In this document: in pieces, positions 1-5,167 of the stretch
Layout of the letters: every line of letters begins with the position of its first letter
How positions within the stretch are numbered: the first letter of the stretch is position 1
From: an uncultured Thermoleophilia bacterium
Lineage (GTDB): Bacteria > Actinomycetota > Thermoleophilia > UBA2241
DNA length: 5,167 bases
Direction: 5' to 3'
NCBI GenBank assembly: GCA_903921965.1
Contig: CAIXSE010000519.1
Location: 1 to 5,167, forward strand
Notes under the pieces: model-generated
What the model was told of the DNA's origin: nothing
Databases searched by the model: none
The model's input: the letters and a program-made list of their open reading frames with translations, nothing else
Translations under genes and position numbers: made by a program

Positions 1-1
1 C

Positions 2-1951
2 ATCGCCCGCGAGGGCGCGGCGGCGGCCGGCGTGGAGCTCTTGCCGCCGCCCACCGCCGGGCCGGCCGCCTACGGCGGCGCGCCGGCGGCCGGGGCCGTC
101 GCCGTCGCGATCGCCGACCCGGACCTCTGCCCGCGGTACGGCGCCACGGTCATCCGCGGCGTCGCCATGGGCGACTCGCCGCCGTGGCTCAAGGCGCGCC
201 TCACGCACGCCGGGATGCGGCCCATCAGCAACGTCGTCGACGTGACGAACTACGTCATGCTCGCCTGGGGCCAGCCGCTGCACGCCTTCGACGCCGGCAA
301 GATCCGCGGCGACAAGCTCATCGCCCGCCGCGCGACGGCCGGCGAGAAGATCGTCACCCTCGACGGCGTCGAGCGCACCCTCGACGACCAGATGCTCGTC
401 ATCGCCGACGTCGAGCGTCCGCTGGTCATCGCCGGCGTGTTCGGGAGCCAGCAGGCCGAGATCGACGAGCACACCACCGACATCGTCCTCGAGGCGGCCA
501 ACTTCGCCGGGCCGAGCATCCTGCGCACCGAGATGCACACCGGCATCCGCAGCGAGGCGAGCAACCGCTTCGAGAAGGGCATCGACGCGAACCTCGTGCC
601 CGGCGGCCTCATGATGGCGTCGCGCATGTTCGCCGAGCTCTGCGGCGGCACCGTGGCGCCCGGCATGGTGGACGAAGGCTCCGTGCCACCGGCGCCGGCG
701 CCGGTGCGCTACCGGCCGGGCCGCTGCGACGCACTCCTCGGCTACGCCGTGCCGCGCGCCGAGCAGGCCGCCATCCTGCGGCGCCTGGAGTGCGCGGTCG
801 ACGAGGCCGACGCCGGCCTCGCCGGCGCGGACGAGCCCTGGACCGTGACGGTCCCCACGTTCCGTCCCGACCTCACGCGCGAAGTGGACGTCATCGAGGA
901 GGTCGGCCGCATCGCCGGCTACGGCATCGCCCCCGAGACGCTGCCGCGGCACACCACCGTCGGCGGCCTCACGCACGCGCAGCGGGTGCGGCGCGCCGTG
1001 CGCGCCGCGCTCGCGGGCGGCGGCCTCGACGAGGTCATCACGTACACGTTCATCGCACCCGACGCGGTCGCACCCTTCGGCCTCGCCGAGGAGGACACGC
1101 GCCTCGACCCCGTGCGCCTCTCGAACCCCATGAGCGTGGAGCAGTCGGTCATGCGTACCATGCTGCTTCCGGGCATGCTGCAGGCCGTCCGCGAGAACGT
1201 CGACCGGCTCAACGACCCGCCGAACATCTTCGAGATCGGCAAGGTCTACCTGTGGGACGAGCCGGTGCCGGCGCCGGCGCATGCCGCCGAGCCCGGCGCC
1301 GTCCTGCCGCACGAACCCGAGATCGTGGCCGTCGTCATGACGGGCCGCCTGCAGCAGGAGGCCTGGACGGGGCCGGCCCGCACGACCGATCTCTACGCGC
1401 TGAAGGGCGTCGTCGAGCGTACGCTCGCCGCGGTCGGGCTCGCCGCCGAGTACGTGCCCGCCGGCGACGACCCGCGGTACCCGTTCCTGCACCCCGGCAA
1501 GACGGCGCTCGTCCGCCTGCCGGGCGTGGGGGAGACGGGCGTGCTCGGCCAGCTCCGCCCCGACGTCGCCGCCGCCTTCGGCCTCGACGACCTCGAGGTG
1601 TACGTCGCCGGGCTGAGCGCCGACTTCGTGCCCGCGGCCCTGCGCAGCCGCCCGTTCGCCGACCTCGGCCAGTACCCGCCGGCCACGCAGGACCTGGCAG
1701 TGGTCGTCGGCCGCGACGTACCGGCCGCGGCCGTCGTCGCCCAGGCCGGCAGGGCCGGCGGCAAGCTGGTGCAGAGCGTGCGCGTCTTCGACGTGTACGA
1801 GGGCGATCAGGTGACGCAGGACAAGCGCTCGCTGGCGCTGCGCGTGGTCATGCGCTCGCCCGAGCGCACGCTCAACGACAAGGACATCGCCGGCGTGCGC
1901 GCCAAGATCCTCAAGGCGCTCGAGCGGGAGTTCGGCGCCACGCTGCGCTGA
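2..1951 (+). CDS. pheT: Phenylalanyl-tRNA synthetase beta subunit, 5'-truncated by the window edge
   Basis: This is the beta chain of the cytoplasmic alpha2-beta2 PheRS, which charges tRNA(Phe) and edits mischarged Tyr-tRNA(Phe). The frame is open to the left edge, and 649 codons are visible (residue 1 = codon at 2-4). A GTG at 32 is internal, not the start. In order: the B3/B4 editing domain, with VVDVTNYVM (78-86), GQPLHAFD (90-97) and RSEASNRFEKG (183-193); the B5 domain (about 235-320), with Asp290, Asp296, Glu299 and Glu300 spaced like the family's Mg2+ ligands; the catalytic-like B6/B7 domain (about 325-530); and the C-terminal FDX-ACB anticodon-binding domain (about 550-649). Aligning the Mg2+ ligands from memory with E. 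coli PheT suggests about 165 residues are missing, mainly the N-terminal tRNA-binding and B1 part. The usual GVMGG stretch of B3/B4 reads GVFGS here. pheS is expected just upstream. Identification is near certain. Confidence 0.97.
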   Translation: MAREGAAAAGVELLPPPTAGPAAYGGAPAAGAVAVAIADPDLCPRYGATVIRGVAMGDSPPWLKARLTHAGMRPISNVVDVTNYVMLAWGQPLHAFDAGKIRGDKLIARRATAGEKIVTLDGVERTLDDQMLVIADVERPLVIAGVFGSQQAEIDEHTTDIVLEAANFAGPSILRTEMHTGIRSEASNRFEKGIDANLVPGGLMMASRMFAELCGGTVAPGMVDEGSVPPAPAPVRYRPGRCDALLGYAVPRAEQAAILRRLECAVDEADAGLAGADEPWTVTVPTFRPDLTREVDVIEEVGRIAGYGIAPETLPRHTTVGGLTHAQRVRRAVRAALAGGGLDEVITYTFIAPDAVAPFGLAEEDTRLDPVRLSNPMSVEQSVMRTMLLPGMLQAVRENVDRLNDPPNIFEIGKVYLWDEPVPAPAHAAEPGAVLPHEPEIVAVVMTGRLQQEAWTGPARTTDLYALKGVVERTLAAVGLAAEYVPAGDDPRYPFLHPGKTALVRLPGVGETGVLGQLRPDVAAAFGLDDLEVYVAGLSADFVPAALRSRPFADLGQYPPATQDLAVVVGRDVPAAAVVAQAGRAGGKLVQSVRVFDVYEGDQVTQDKRSLALRVVMRSPERTLNDKDIAGVRAKILKALEREFGATLR

Positions 1952-1957
1952 GGCTTC

Positions 1958-1990
1958 GGCGGCGGCGGGGCGCAGATCCCCGCCGCCGCC
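1958..1990 (+). terminator. GC-rich hairpin after pheT, probable terminator
   Basis: A perfect 13-bp inverted repeat (1958-1970 with 1978-1990) with a 7-nt loop begins 6 nt after the pheT stop. No T-tract follows, so it is not a textbook intrinsic terminator. Strong GC hairpins without a U-tail, placed directly after a stop codon, are common at gene ends in high-GC actinobacteria. It probably separates the pheT transcript from the downstream genes. Confidence 0.6.
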
Positions 1991-2014
1991 CGGCCGTGCG
2001 CCCGGCCGTGCGCC
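1991..2014. repeat. 12-bp tandem duplication (two copies)
   Basis: The unit CGGCCGTGCGCC occurs twice back to back (1991-2002 and 2003-2014), directly after the terminator hairpin. It is followed by the 10-bp palindrome CGCCCGGGCG (2011-2020), which overlaps the end of copy two. It looks like local slippage in non-coding GC-rich DNA; no function can be inferred. Confidence 0.7.
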
Positions 2015-2032
2015 CGGGCGGCGCCTCGGCGA

Positions 2033-2052
2033 CCGCCCCCGGCGGCTTTCTC
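2033..2052 (+). terminator. Short hairpin with pyrimidine tail, possible second terminator
   Basis: A 5-bp stem (CCGCC 2033-2037 with GGCGG 2041-2045) and 3-nt loop are followed by CTTTCTC. The stem is short, but the pyrimidine-rich tail is the only one in this GC-rich stretch. It could act as a backup to the strong hairpin at 1958-1990. Chance is a reasonable alternative. Confidence 0.25.
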
Positions 2053-2109
2053 AGGAGGTCCTCAGCGGCGGCCCAGCCGTCGTTGACGGGGGTCCGCTTC
2101 ACTTGCGTC

Positions 2110-2465
2110 ATGGACACGCGAGCAGCCGCCAGACTCCTCCACGACTTCGAGTTCCGGCTCGCCTTCGCCGCCGGCGAGGCCGAGCGCCGCAGAGGGACCG
2201 CTGGGACGCTTCTGCGCGGTGCCGGTCGAGGGCGGCGCGGCGCGCGCCGCCGTCGGGGCCCGCGCGCGGTGCAGCGGTGATCCGGCACGGCGTCCCGGCG
2301 CCCCCGGCTGCGGCCGGCCCGACTCCCGCCGCGCGTCGGGCCGGCGCGGTCCTGCGTAACCGGCCGGTCGCCGCCCTCGCGCCCGGCCGGTATGTCTCGG
2401 TCGTCGTCCCCGACGACCCGGACCCCGCGACGCCGGCCGCGGCGAGCGGGCTGGTCGTACGCTGA
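2110..2465 (+). pseudogene. Unrecognised small coding region split over three frames (possible frameshifted gene or two tiny ORFs)
   Basis: I do not recognise a family. From ATG 2110 the frame begins MDTRAAARLLHDFEF, with strongly GC-ending codons and a natural amino acid mix. After about 2190 it degenerates into an Arg/Gly string and stops at 2280. From about 2190 to 2265 the next frame (+1) looks coding (GRFCAVPVEGGAARAAV). From about 2265 to the TGA at 2463-2465 the third frame looks coding (GRYVSVVVPDDPDP near the end). In the last 62 codons only 6 end in A or T. Two successive +1 shifts would join these into one protein of roughly 118 residues. The alternative is two real small ORFs: 2110-2280 (56 aa) and GTG 2277-2465 (62 aa), overlapping as GTGA, an arrangement typical of translational coupling. 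No good ribosome binding site sits before ATG 2110. A decayed gene, a sequencing error or chance are all possible. Confidence 0.35.
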
Positions 2466-2516
2466 CTTGTAATGCATAAAGTACAGCTAGTCAGGCTCAT
2501 AGATTGCATCTCATGA
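2463..2516 (+). promoter_or_regulatory. Two operator-like inverted repeats upstream of argC (candidate ArgR sites)
   Basis: The DNA changes abruptly from very GC-rich to A/T-rich here. Repeat one is TGTA (2468-2471) with TACA (2482-2485), flanked by TGACT (2463-2467) and AGTCA (2489-2493), with AATGCATAA inside. Repeat two is TCATAGA (2497-2503), TTGCA, then TCT-C-ATGA (2509-2516), an imperfect 20-bp palindrome covering the -35 hexamer. The centres are 30 bp apart, near three helical turns. Hexamers like TTGCAT resemble half-sites I recall from streptomycete ARG boxes, and the position before an arg operon fits the arginine repressor ArgR. The match to a strict ARG-box consensus is imperfect, so the ArgR assignment is inference. 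Confidence 0.5.
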
Positions 2517-2532
2517 TTGCGCTCTGTATAGT
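2504..2532 (+). promoter_or_regulatory. Sigma-70-type promoter for the arg operon
   Basis: TTGCAT (2504-2509, -35) and TATAGT (2527-2532, -10) are separated by exactly 17 nt. The expected transcription start is around 2539-2542. It is the only convincing promoter in the 800 bases between pheT and argC. The -35 lies inside the second inverted repeat, so a protein bound there would block RNA polymerase, consistent with repression by arginine. The transcript would have either a leader of about 215 nt before argC or a leaderless ORF at its very 5' end. Confidence 0.65.
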
Positions 2533-2541
2533 CTCTCTCGT

Positions 2542-2670
2542 ATGGACGGCACGACCACAGCTTCCGTGGACCTGAGGACCCCGGCGGGGCCCTCGCTGCC
2601 GTGCCCCGGCGTCCCTCGAGCCCGACGTGCACGACGCGCGCCGGCCGGCGGGCGTCCCGGGCCGCGCTAG
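2542..2670 (+). CDS. Possible leaderless arginine-rich leader peptide (42 aa)
   Basis: The ATG at 2542 lies 9 nt after the -10 element, so it would be at or within about three bases of the 5' end of the mRNA, as in the leaderless genes common in actinobacteria. The frame runs 42 codons to TAG (2668-2670) and ends 85 nt before argC. Eight residues are arginine, five of them within residues 26-32 (RARRARR, 2617-2637). Three of those five use CGA, a codon usually rare in such genomes. An arginine-codon cluster in front of an arginine operon suggests a sensor for ribosome stalling under arginine shortage. The caveat is serious: random frames in DNA this GC-rich are naturally rich in arginine, so the cluster alone proves little. 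No homologue is recognised. Confidence 0.3.
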   Translation: MDGTTTASVDLRTPAGPSLPCPGVPRARRARRAPAGGRPGPR

Positions 2671-2684
2671 ACGCGCGCCCGGAC
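2654..2684 (+). other. mRNA hairpin enclosing the leader-ORF stop codon, possible attenuator
   Basis: CCGGGC (2657-2662) pairs with GCCCGG (2677-2682), continued by CGCG (2663-2666) with CGCG (2672-2675) across one bulged base. The 5-nt loop (2667-2671) contains the TAG of the leader frame. The segment CGGGCG (2649-2654) can pair instead with CGCCCG (2676-2681), so two mutually exclusive folds share the same 3' strand. This is the geometry expected of an attenuator, but no T-tract follows, and GC-rich DNA offers many chance pairings. Confidence 0.3.
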
Positions 2685-2745
2685 CCACCCCGTACTCCCG
2701 CCGCCGGCGAACGCTCGTCCTGTCCTGCGTCCACCGACGTGTCCC

Positions 2746-2749
2746 GGAG
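2746..2749 (+). promoter_or_regulatory. Ribosome binding site deciding the argC start
   Basis: GGAG lies 6 nt before the ATG at 2756. The same frame is open further upstream to another ATG at 2627, but the extra 43 residues are Arg/Pro-rich and unlike any ArgC. The Shine-Dalgarno position therefore supports 2756. Confidence 0.7.
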
Positions 2750-2755
2750 TGCCAC

Positions 2756-3832
2756 ATGACATCACCGTCCCCCGAGCCCTCGTCCTCCGCACAGCTCACG
2801 GCCGGCCAAGCCGTCACCGCCGGCATCGTCGGCGGCAGCGGCTACACCGGTGCCCTGCTGGCCGAGCTGCTGCTCCGGCACCCGTCCGTGACGCTCACGC
2901 ACGTGAGCTCCGAGACGCTGGCCGGGGACCCCGTCGCGAAGCACCTGCCGCGCGTGCGCACCGGCCTCCCGTTCTGCAGGGAGAGCGAGATCGAGGGCGT
3001 GGACGTCGCCTTCGTGTGCACGCCGCACGGCGAAGCCGCCACGGTCGCCGCGCGGCTGCTCGGCCGGGGCGTGAAGGTCATCGACCTGAGCGCCGACTTC
3101 CGGCTCGGCCACACGACCTACGCCGAGTGGTACGGGGAGCACCCGCACCCCGAGCTACTGCCCGGCGTGTACGGGCTCACCGAGCTGCACCGCGCCGAGG
3201 TGGCCGGGGCGCAGCTCGTCGCCAATCCCGGCTGCTACCCGACGGCCGCTCTGCTTGCGCTCACGCCGCTCAAGAAGCTCGGTCTCCAGGACGTCGTGAT
3301 CGACGCCAAGTCGGGCGTCAGCGGCGCCGGCAAGACGCCCAAGGCGAGCACGCACTTCTGCAGCGTCGACTCCGACCTGGTGGCGTACGGCGTCGAGTCG
3401 CACCGGCACTACCCGGAGATCGCCGCCGGCCTGGCGGTGAACGGCTCCGGCCCCAGCGCCTTCGGCGCCGCCGCCGGAGCCTCGGCCCCCTCGCTGACCT
3501 TCATCCCGCACCTCGTCCCGCTCCAGCGGGGGATCACCGAGACGATCTACGTGAAGCCGTCAACGGTGCCGCTGCCCAGTGCCGCCGAGGTCCGGGCCCT
3601 CTACGAGGACGCCTACGCCGGCGAGTACTTCGTCGAGCTCAGCGACACCGTCCCGCAGCTCAAGGACGTGGCGGGGACCAACTACTGCCGCATCTACAGC
3701 CACGTCGACCACAGGGCCGGCCGCCTGATCGTGATCAGCGTCATCGACAACCTGATGAAGGGTGCGTCGGGACAGGCCGTGCAGAACATGAACGTCATGC
3801 TCGGCCTGCCCGAGCACGAAGGGCTGGTGTGA
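2756..3832 (+). CDS. argC: N-acetyl-gamma-glutamyl-phosphate reductase
   Basis: ArgC makes N-acetylglutamate semialdehyde by NADPH-dependent reduction of N-acetylglutamyl phosphate, the third step of arginine biosynthesis in the cytoplasm. The protein has 358 residues, slightly longer than the roughly 345 usual. The N-terminal Rossmann nucleotide-binding fold starts at GIVGGSGYTG (23-32), after a Ser/Ala-rich tail of about 20 residues that ArgC proteins normally lack. TPHG is at 89-92 and the LSADFRL strand at 111-117. The catalytic cysteine is Cys160 in NPGCYPT (157-163), with the conserved HRHYPEI at 216-222. NLMKGASGQAVQNMN (332-346) near the C-terminus is a family signature. Residues 226-246 form an Ala/Gly/Ser-rich insertion before FIPHLVPL. 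The start at 2756 is supported by GGAG 6 nt upstream. It is the first enzyme gene of the arg operon and ends 1 nt before argJ, so the two are very likely co-transcribed and coupled. Confidence 0.97.
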   Translation: MTSPSPEPSSSAQLTAGQAVTAGIVGGSGYTGALLAELLLRHPSVTLTHVSSETLAGDPVAKHLPRVRTGLPFCRESEIEGVDVAFVCTPHGEAATVAARLLGRGVKVIDLSADFRLGHTTYAEWYGEHPHPELLPGVYGLTELHRAEVAGAQLVANPGCYPTAALLALTPLKKLGLQDVVIDAKSGVSGAGKTPKASTHFCSVDSDLVAYGVESHRHYPEIAAGLAVNGSGPSAFGAAAGASAPSLTFIPHLVPLQRGITETIYVKPSTVPLPSAAEVRALYEDAYAGEYFVELSDTVPQLKDVAGTNYCRIYSHVDHRAGRLIVISVIDNLMKGASGQAVQNMNVMLGLPEHEGLV

Positions 3833-3833
3833 C

Positions 3834-5081
3834 ATGCTCCCGAAGACGCGTTTCGCGACGCTCCCGGCCGCGGCCCGCGAGGTCAAGTCGGGCGTGACCT
3901 ACCCCGAGGGGTTCGTCGCCGCCGGCGTGGCCAGCGGGGTCAAGAAGAAGGGCAAGCTCGACCTGGGCATCGTGCGCTCCGAGTCTCCGGCGGTCTCGGC
4001 GGCGACGTTCACGAGCAACGCCGCCGCCGCCGCGCCGGTCCGCCTCACGCGCGAGAGCAGCGACCTGGCCGGCCTGCAGGCCGTGGTGGTCAACGCCGGC
4101 AACGCCAACGCCGTCACCGGCGCCCAGGGCCTTGCCGACGCCACCCGCATGCGGCTGCTCACGGCGCAGCACCTCGGGCTGCCGGTGGAGGCCGTGGGCG
4201 TGTGCTCCACCGGCATCATCGGCGTGCCGCTGCCCATGGAGAAGATCGAGGCGGGCATCGACAAGGCGGCGCACGCGTTGTCGGCGGAGGCCTCGCACGA
4301 CTTCTCCGCGGCCATCAGGACCACCGACAAGCACGCCAAGGAAGGCGCCCTCGACGTCGACCTCCCCGAGGGCCAGGTGCACCTCGGCTTCGCCGCCAAG
4401 GGCTGCGGCATGATCAGCCCCAACATGGCCACGATGCTCTGCTTCGTCACCTGCGACGCGGACGTCCCTGCCGCAGACTGGACGGCCATGCTGCACGCCG
4501 CCGTGAAGGCCTCGTTCAACCGCATCACTGTGGATGGGCAGGAGTCCACCAACGACACCGTGATCGGCCTCTGCAACGGCGCCTCCAGCGTCAAGCCGGG
4601 TGAGGCGAGCCTGGCGGTGCTGGGCGACGCCCTCGCCGCCGCCCTGCTGCGCCTCGCCGTCTCGATCGTCGCCGACGGTGAGGGCTCGACCCGCACCATG
4701 AAGCTCACCGTGACGGGCGCGAAGACGCACGAACAGGCGGAGGCGGTGGCCCGGGCCGTGGCCAACTCGCCGCTCGTGAAGACGGCCTTCTACGGCAAGG
4801 ACCCGAACTGGGGCCGCATCATGCAGGCCATCGGCCAGGCGCTCGGCCGCCACGGCCACACGGCGCTGCCGGCCCACATCGCCTACGAAGACGTCGTCAT
4901 CGTCGACGGCGGCCACCCGGCGGAACTCGACGCGGCCGCCCAGGAGCGCCTCACGGCCGTCATGCACCAGCCCGAGATCGCCCTGTTCGTGGCGCTCAAC
5001 GGGCCCGGGGAGGACGCCGTCATCTACTTCAGCGACCTCACCCACGATTACGTGACCCTCAACGCGGAGTACTCGACATGA
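3834..5081 (+). CDS. argJ: Glutamate N-acetyltransferase (ornithine acetyltransferase)
   Basis: ArgJ transfers the acetyl group from N-acetylornithine to glutamate, releasing ornithine and recycling acetylglutamate. Some family members also acetylate glutamate from acetyl-CoA; the sequence does not say which type this is. The 415 residues are a normal length. The proenzyme cleaves itself before Thr200 in NMATML (197-202), giving an alpha chain (1-199) and a beta chain (200-415) with Thr200 as nucleophile. Other family marks are STGIIG (125-130, oxyanion-hole region), AAKGCGMISPN (187-197), TVDGQESTNDT (232-242), KDPNWGRIM (322-330), and the C-terminal NAEYST (410-415), which helps close the active site in known structures. 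The start ATG is 1 nt after the argC stop, with GAAGGG (3818-3823) as ribosome binding site inside the end of argC. The 3' end overlaps argB. Presence of argJ implies the cyclic (acetyl-recycling) arginine pathway, so argA and argE may be dispensable here. Confidence 0.97.
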   Translation: MLPKTRFATLPAAAREVKSGVTYPEGFVAAGVASGVKKKGKLDLGIVRSESPAVSAATFTSNAAAAAPVRLTRESSDLAGLQAVVVNAGNANAVTGAQGLADATRMRLLTAQHLGLPVEAVGVCSTGIIGVPLPMEKIEAGIDKAAHALSAEASHDFSAAIRTTDKHAKEGALDVDLPEGQVHLGFAAKGCGMISPNMATMLCFVTCDADVPAADWTAMLHAAVKASFNRITVDGQESTNDTVIGLCNGASSVKPGEASLAVLGDALAAALLRLAVSIVADGEGSTRTMKLTVTGAKTHEQAEAVARAVANSPLVKTAFYGKDPNWGRIMQAIGQALGRHGHTALPAHIAYEDVVIVDGGHPAELDAAAQERLTAVMHQPEIALFVALNGPGEDAVIYFSDLTHDYVTLNAEYST

Positions 5082-5167
5082 CCGTCCGTCACCAGAAGAC
5101 AGTCCAGACCCTGCTGGAGGCCATGCCGTACATCCGCCGCTTCTGGGGGACCACGGTGGTGATCAAG
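5078..5167 (+). CDS. argB: Acetylglutamate kinase, N-terminal 30 codons only
   Basis: ArgB phosphorylates N-acetylglutamate with ATP, the committed and usually arginine-inhibited step of the pathway. Only the beginning is in the window; the frame stays open to the right edge. Residues 13-30 read LEAMPYIRRFWGTTVVIK, matching the family start, where an LPYI-x-x-F-x-G motif leads into the first strand TVVIK, normally followed by YGG. The ATG overlaps the argJ stop as ATGA (5078-5081), and GGAG at 5066-5069 gives an 8-nt spacing, so translation is probably coupled to argJ. A Trp (residue 23) stands where many homologues have a small or basic residue. By synteny argD and argR would be expected further downstream, but that is not visible. 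Confidence 0.93.
   Translation, partial: MTVRHQKTVQTLLEAMPYIRRFWGTTVVIK

Noticed and set aside
2053..2059. Perfect Shine-Dalgarno-like AGGAGGT
   Set aside because: No ATG, GTG or TTG lies within a usable distance. The nearest candidate is a TTG about 24 nt away, and it leads to no protein-like frame.
2083..2111. TTGACG as the -35 of a promoter for the 2110 ORF
   Set aside because: At 17-nt spacing the -10 would be CGTCAT, which lacks the TA...T pattern, and no better -10 is near.
184..2280. Long open frames overlapping pheT on + and - strands
   Set aside because: They are Arg/Pro/His-rich shadows caused by the high GC content. pheT has clear family motifs throughout, and only the tail beyond 2110 is considered separately.
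2627..2755. In-frame 5' extension of argC to an ATG at 2627
   Set aside because: The extra 43 residues are Arg/Pro-rich and unlike ArgC, and there is no ribosome binding site near 2627. GGAG sits 6 nt before the ATG at 2756.
1952..2755. tRNA, T-box or other known riboswitch between pheT and argC
   Set aside because: I looked for a cloverleaf, a T-box core (GGTGG type antiterminator sequence) and other familiar leader motifs, and found none.
3795..5045. Long antisense frame opposite argJ (416 codons)
   Set aside because: Its composition is that of a mirror frame of high-GC coding DNA, with no recognisable motif. argJ on the + strand is certain.
1..5167. CRISPR array, insertion sequence, attachment site or defence genes
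   Set aside because: There are no spaced direct repeats, no transposase-like frame and no terminal inverted repeats. The window is core metabolism.

Overview
The window is very GC-rich, with third codon positions almost all G or C. It carries a gene order typical of Actinomycetota: the end of pheT, then argC, argJ and the start of argB, all on the + strand. The same pheST-to-arg order is known in streptomycetes and mycobacteria. The wording of the PheT motifs (for example SPPWLKARL and SEASNRFEKG) reminds me of deep-branching actinobacteria such as Thermoleophilia. That placement is a guess from memory, not a measured result.

Layout. Positions 2-1951 hold most of phenylalanyl-tRNA synthetase beta subunit, with the N-terminus off the left edge. 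A perfect 13-bp GC hairpin (1958-1990) follows the stop and probably ends that transcript. The next 800 bases carry no recognisable family. Within them, 2110-2465 looks like coding DNA, but the coding signal moves from frame to frame: either a small broken or frameshifted gene, or two tiny overlapping ORFs. At 2463-2545 the composition drops abruptly to A/T-rich. This island holds two operator-like inverted repeats and a good sigma-70-type promoter (TTGCAT, 17 bases, TATAGT). Immediately downstream is a possible leaderless 42-codon reading frame (2542-2670) with a run of arginine codons. Its stop codon lies in the loop of a GC hairpin. The argC start follows 85 nt later.

Positions 2756-5167 form a tight operon. 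argC (N-acetyl-gamma-glutamyl-phosphate reductase) is complete and is followed after 1 nt by argJ (glutamate/ornithine N-acetyltransferase). argJ is complete and overlaps argB (acetylglutamate kinase) by ATGA; only the first 30 codons of argB are present. Together these are the acetylated steps of arginine biosynthesis: ArgB phosphorylates N-acetylglutamate, ArgC reduces the product to the semialdehyde, and after the ArgD transamination ArgJ moves the acetyl group back to glutamate, giving ornithine.

The genes are ordinary core metabolism. The part that deserves attention is the 2110-2755 interval: the frame-shifting coding signal, the A/T-rich control island, and the arginine-rich leader frame in front of an arginine operon.
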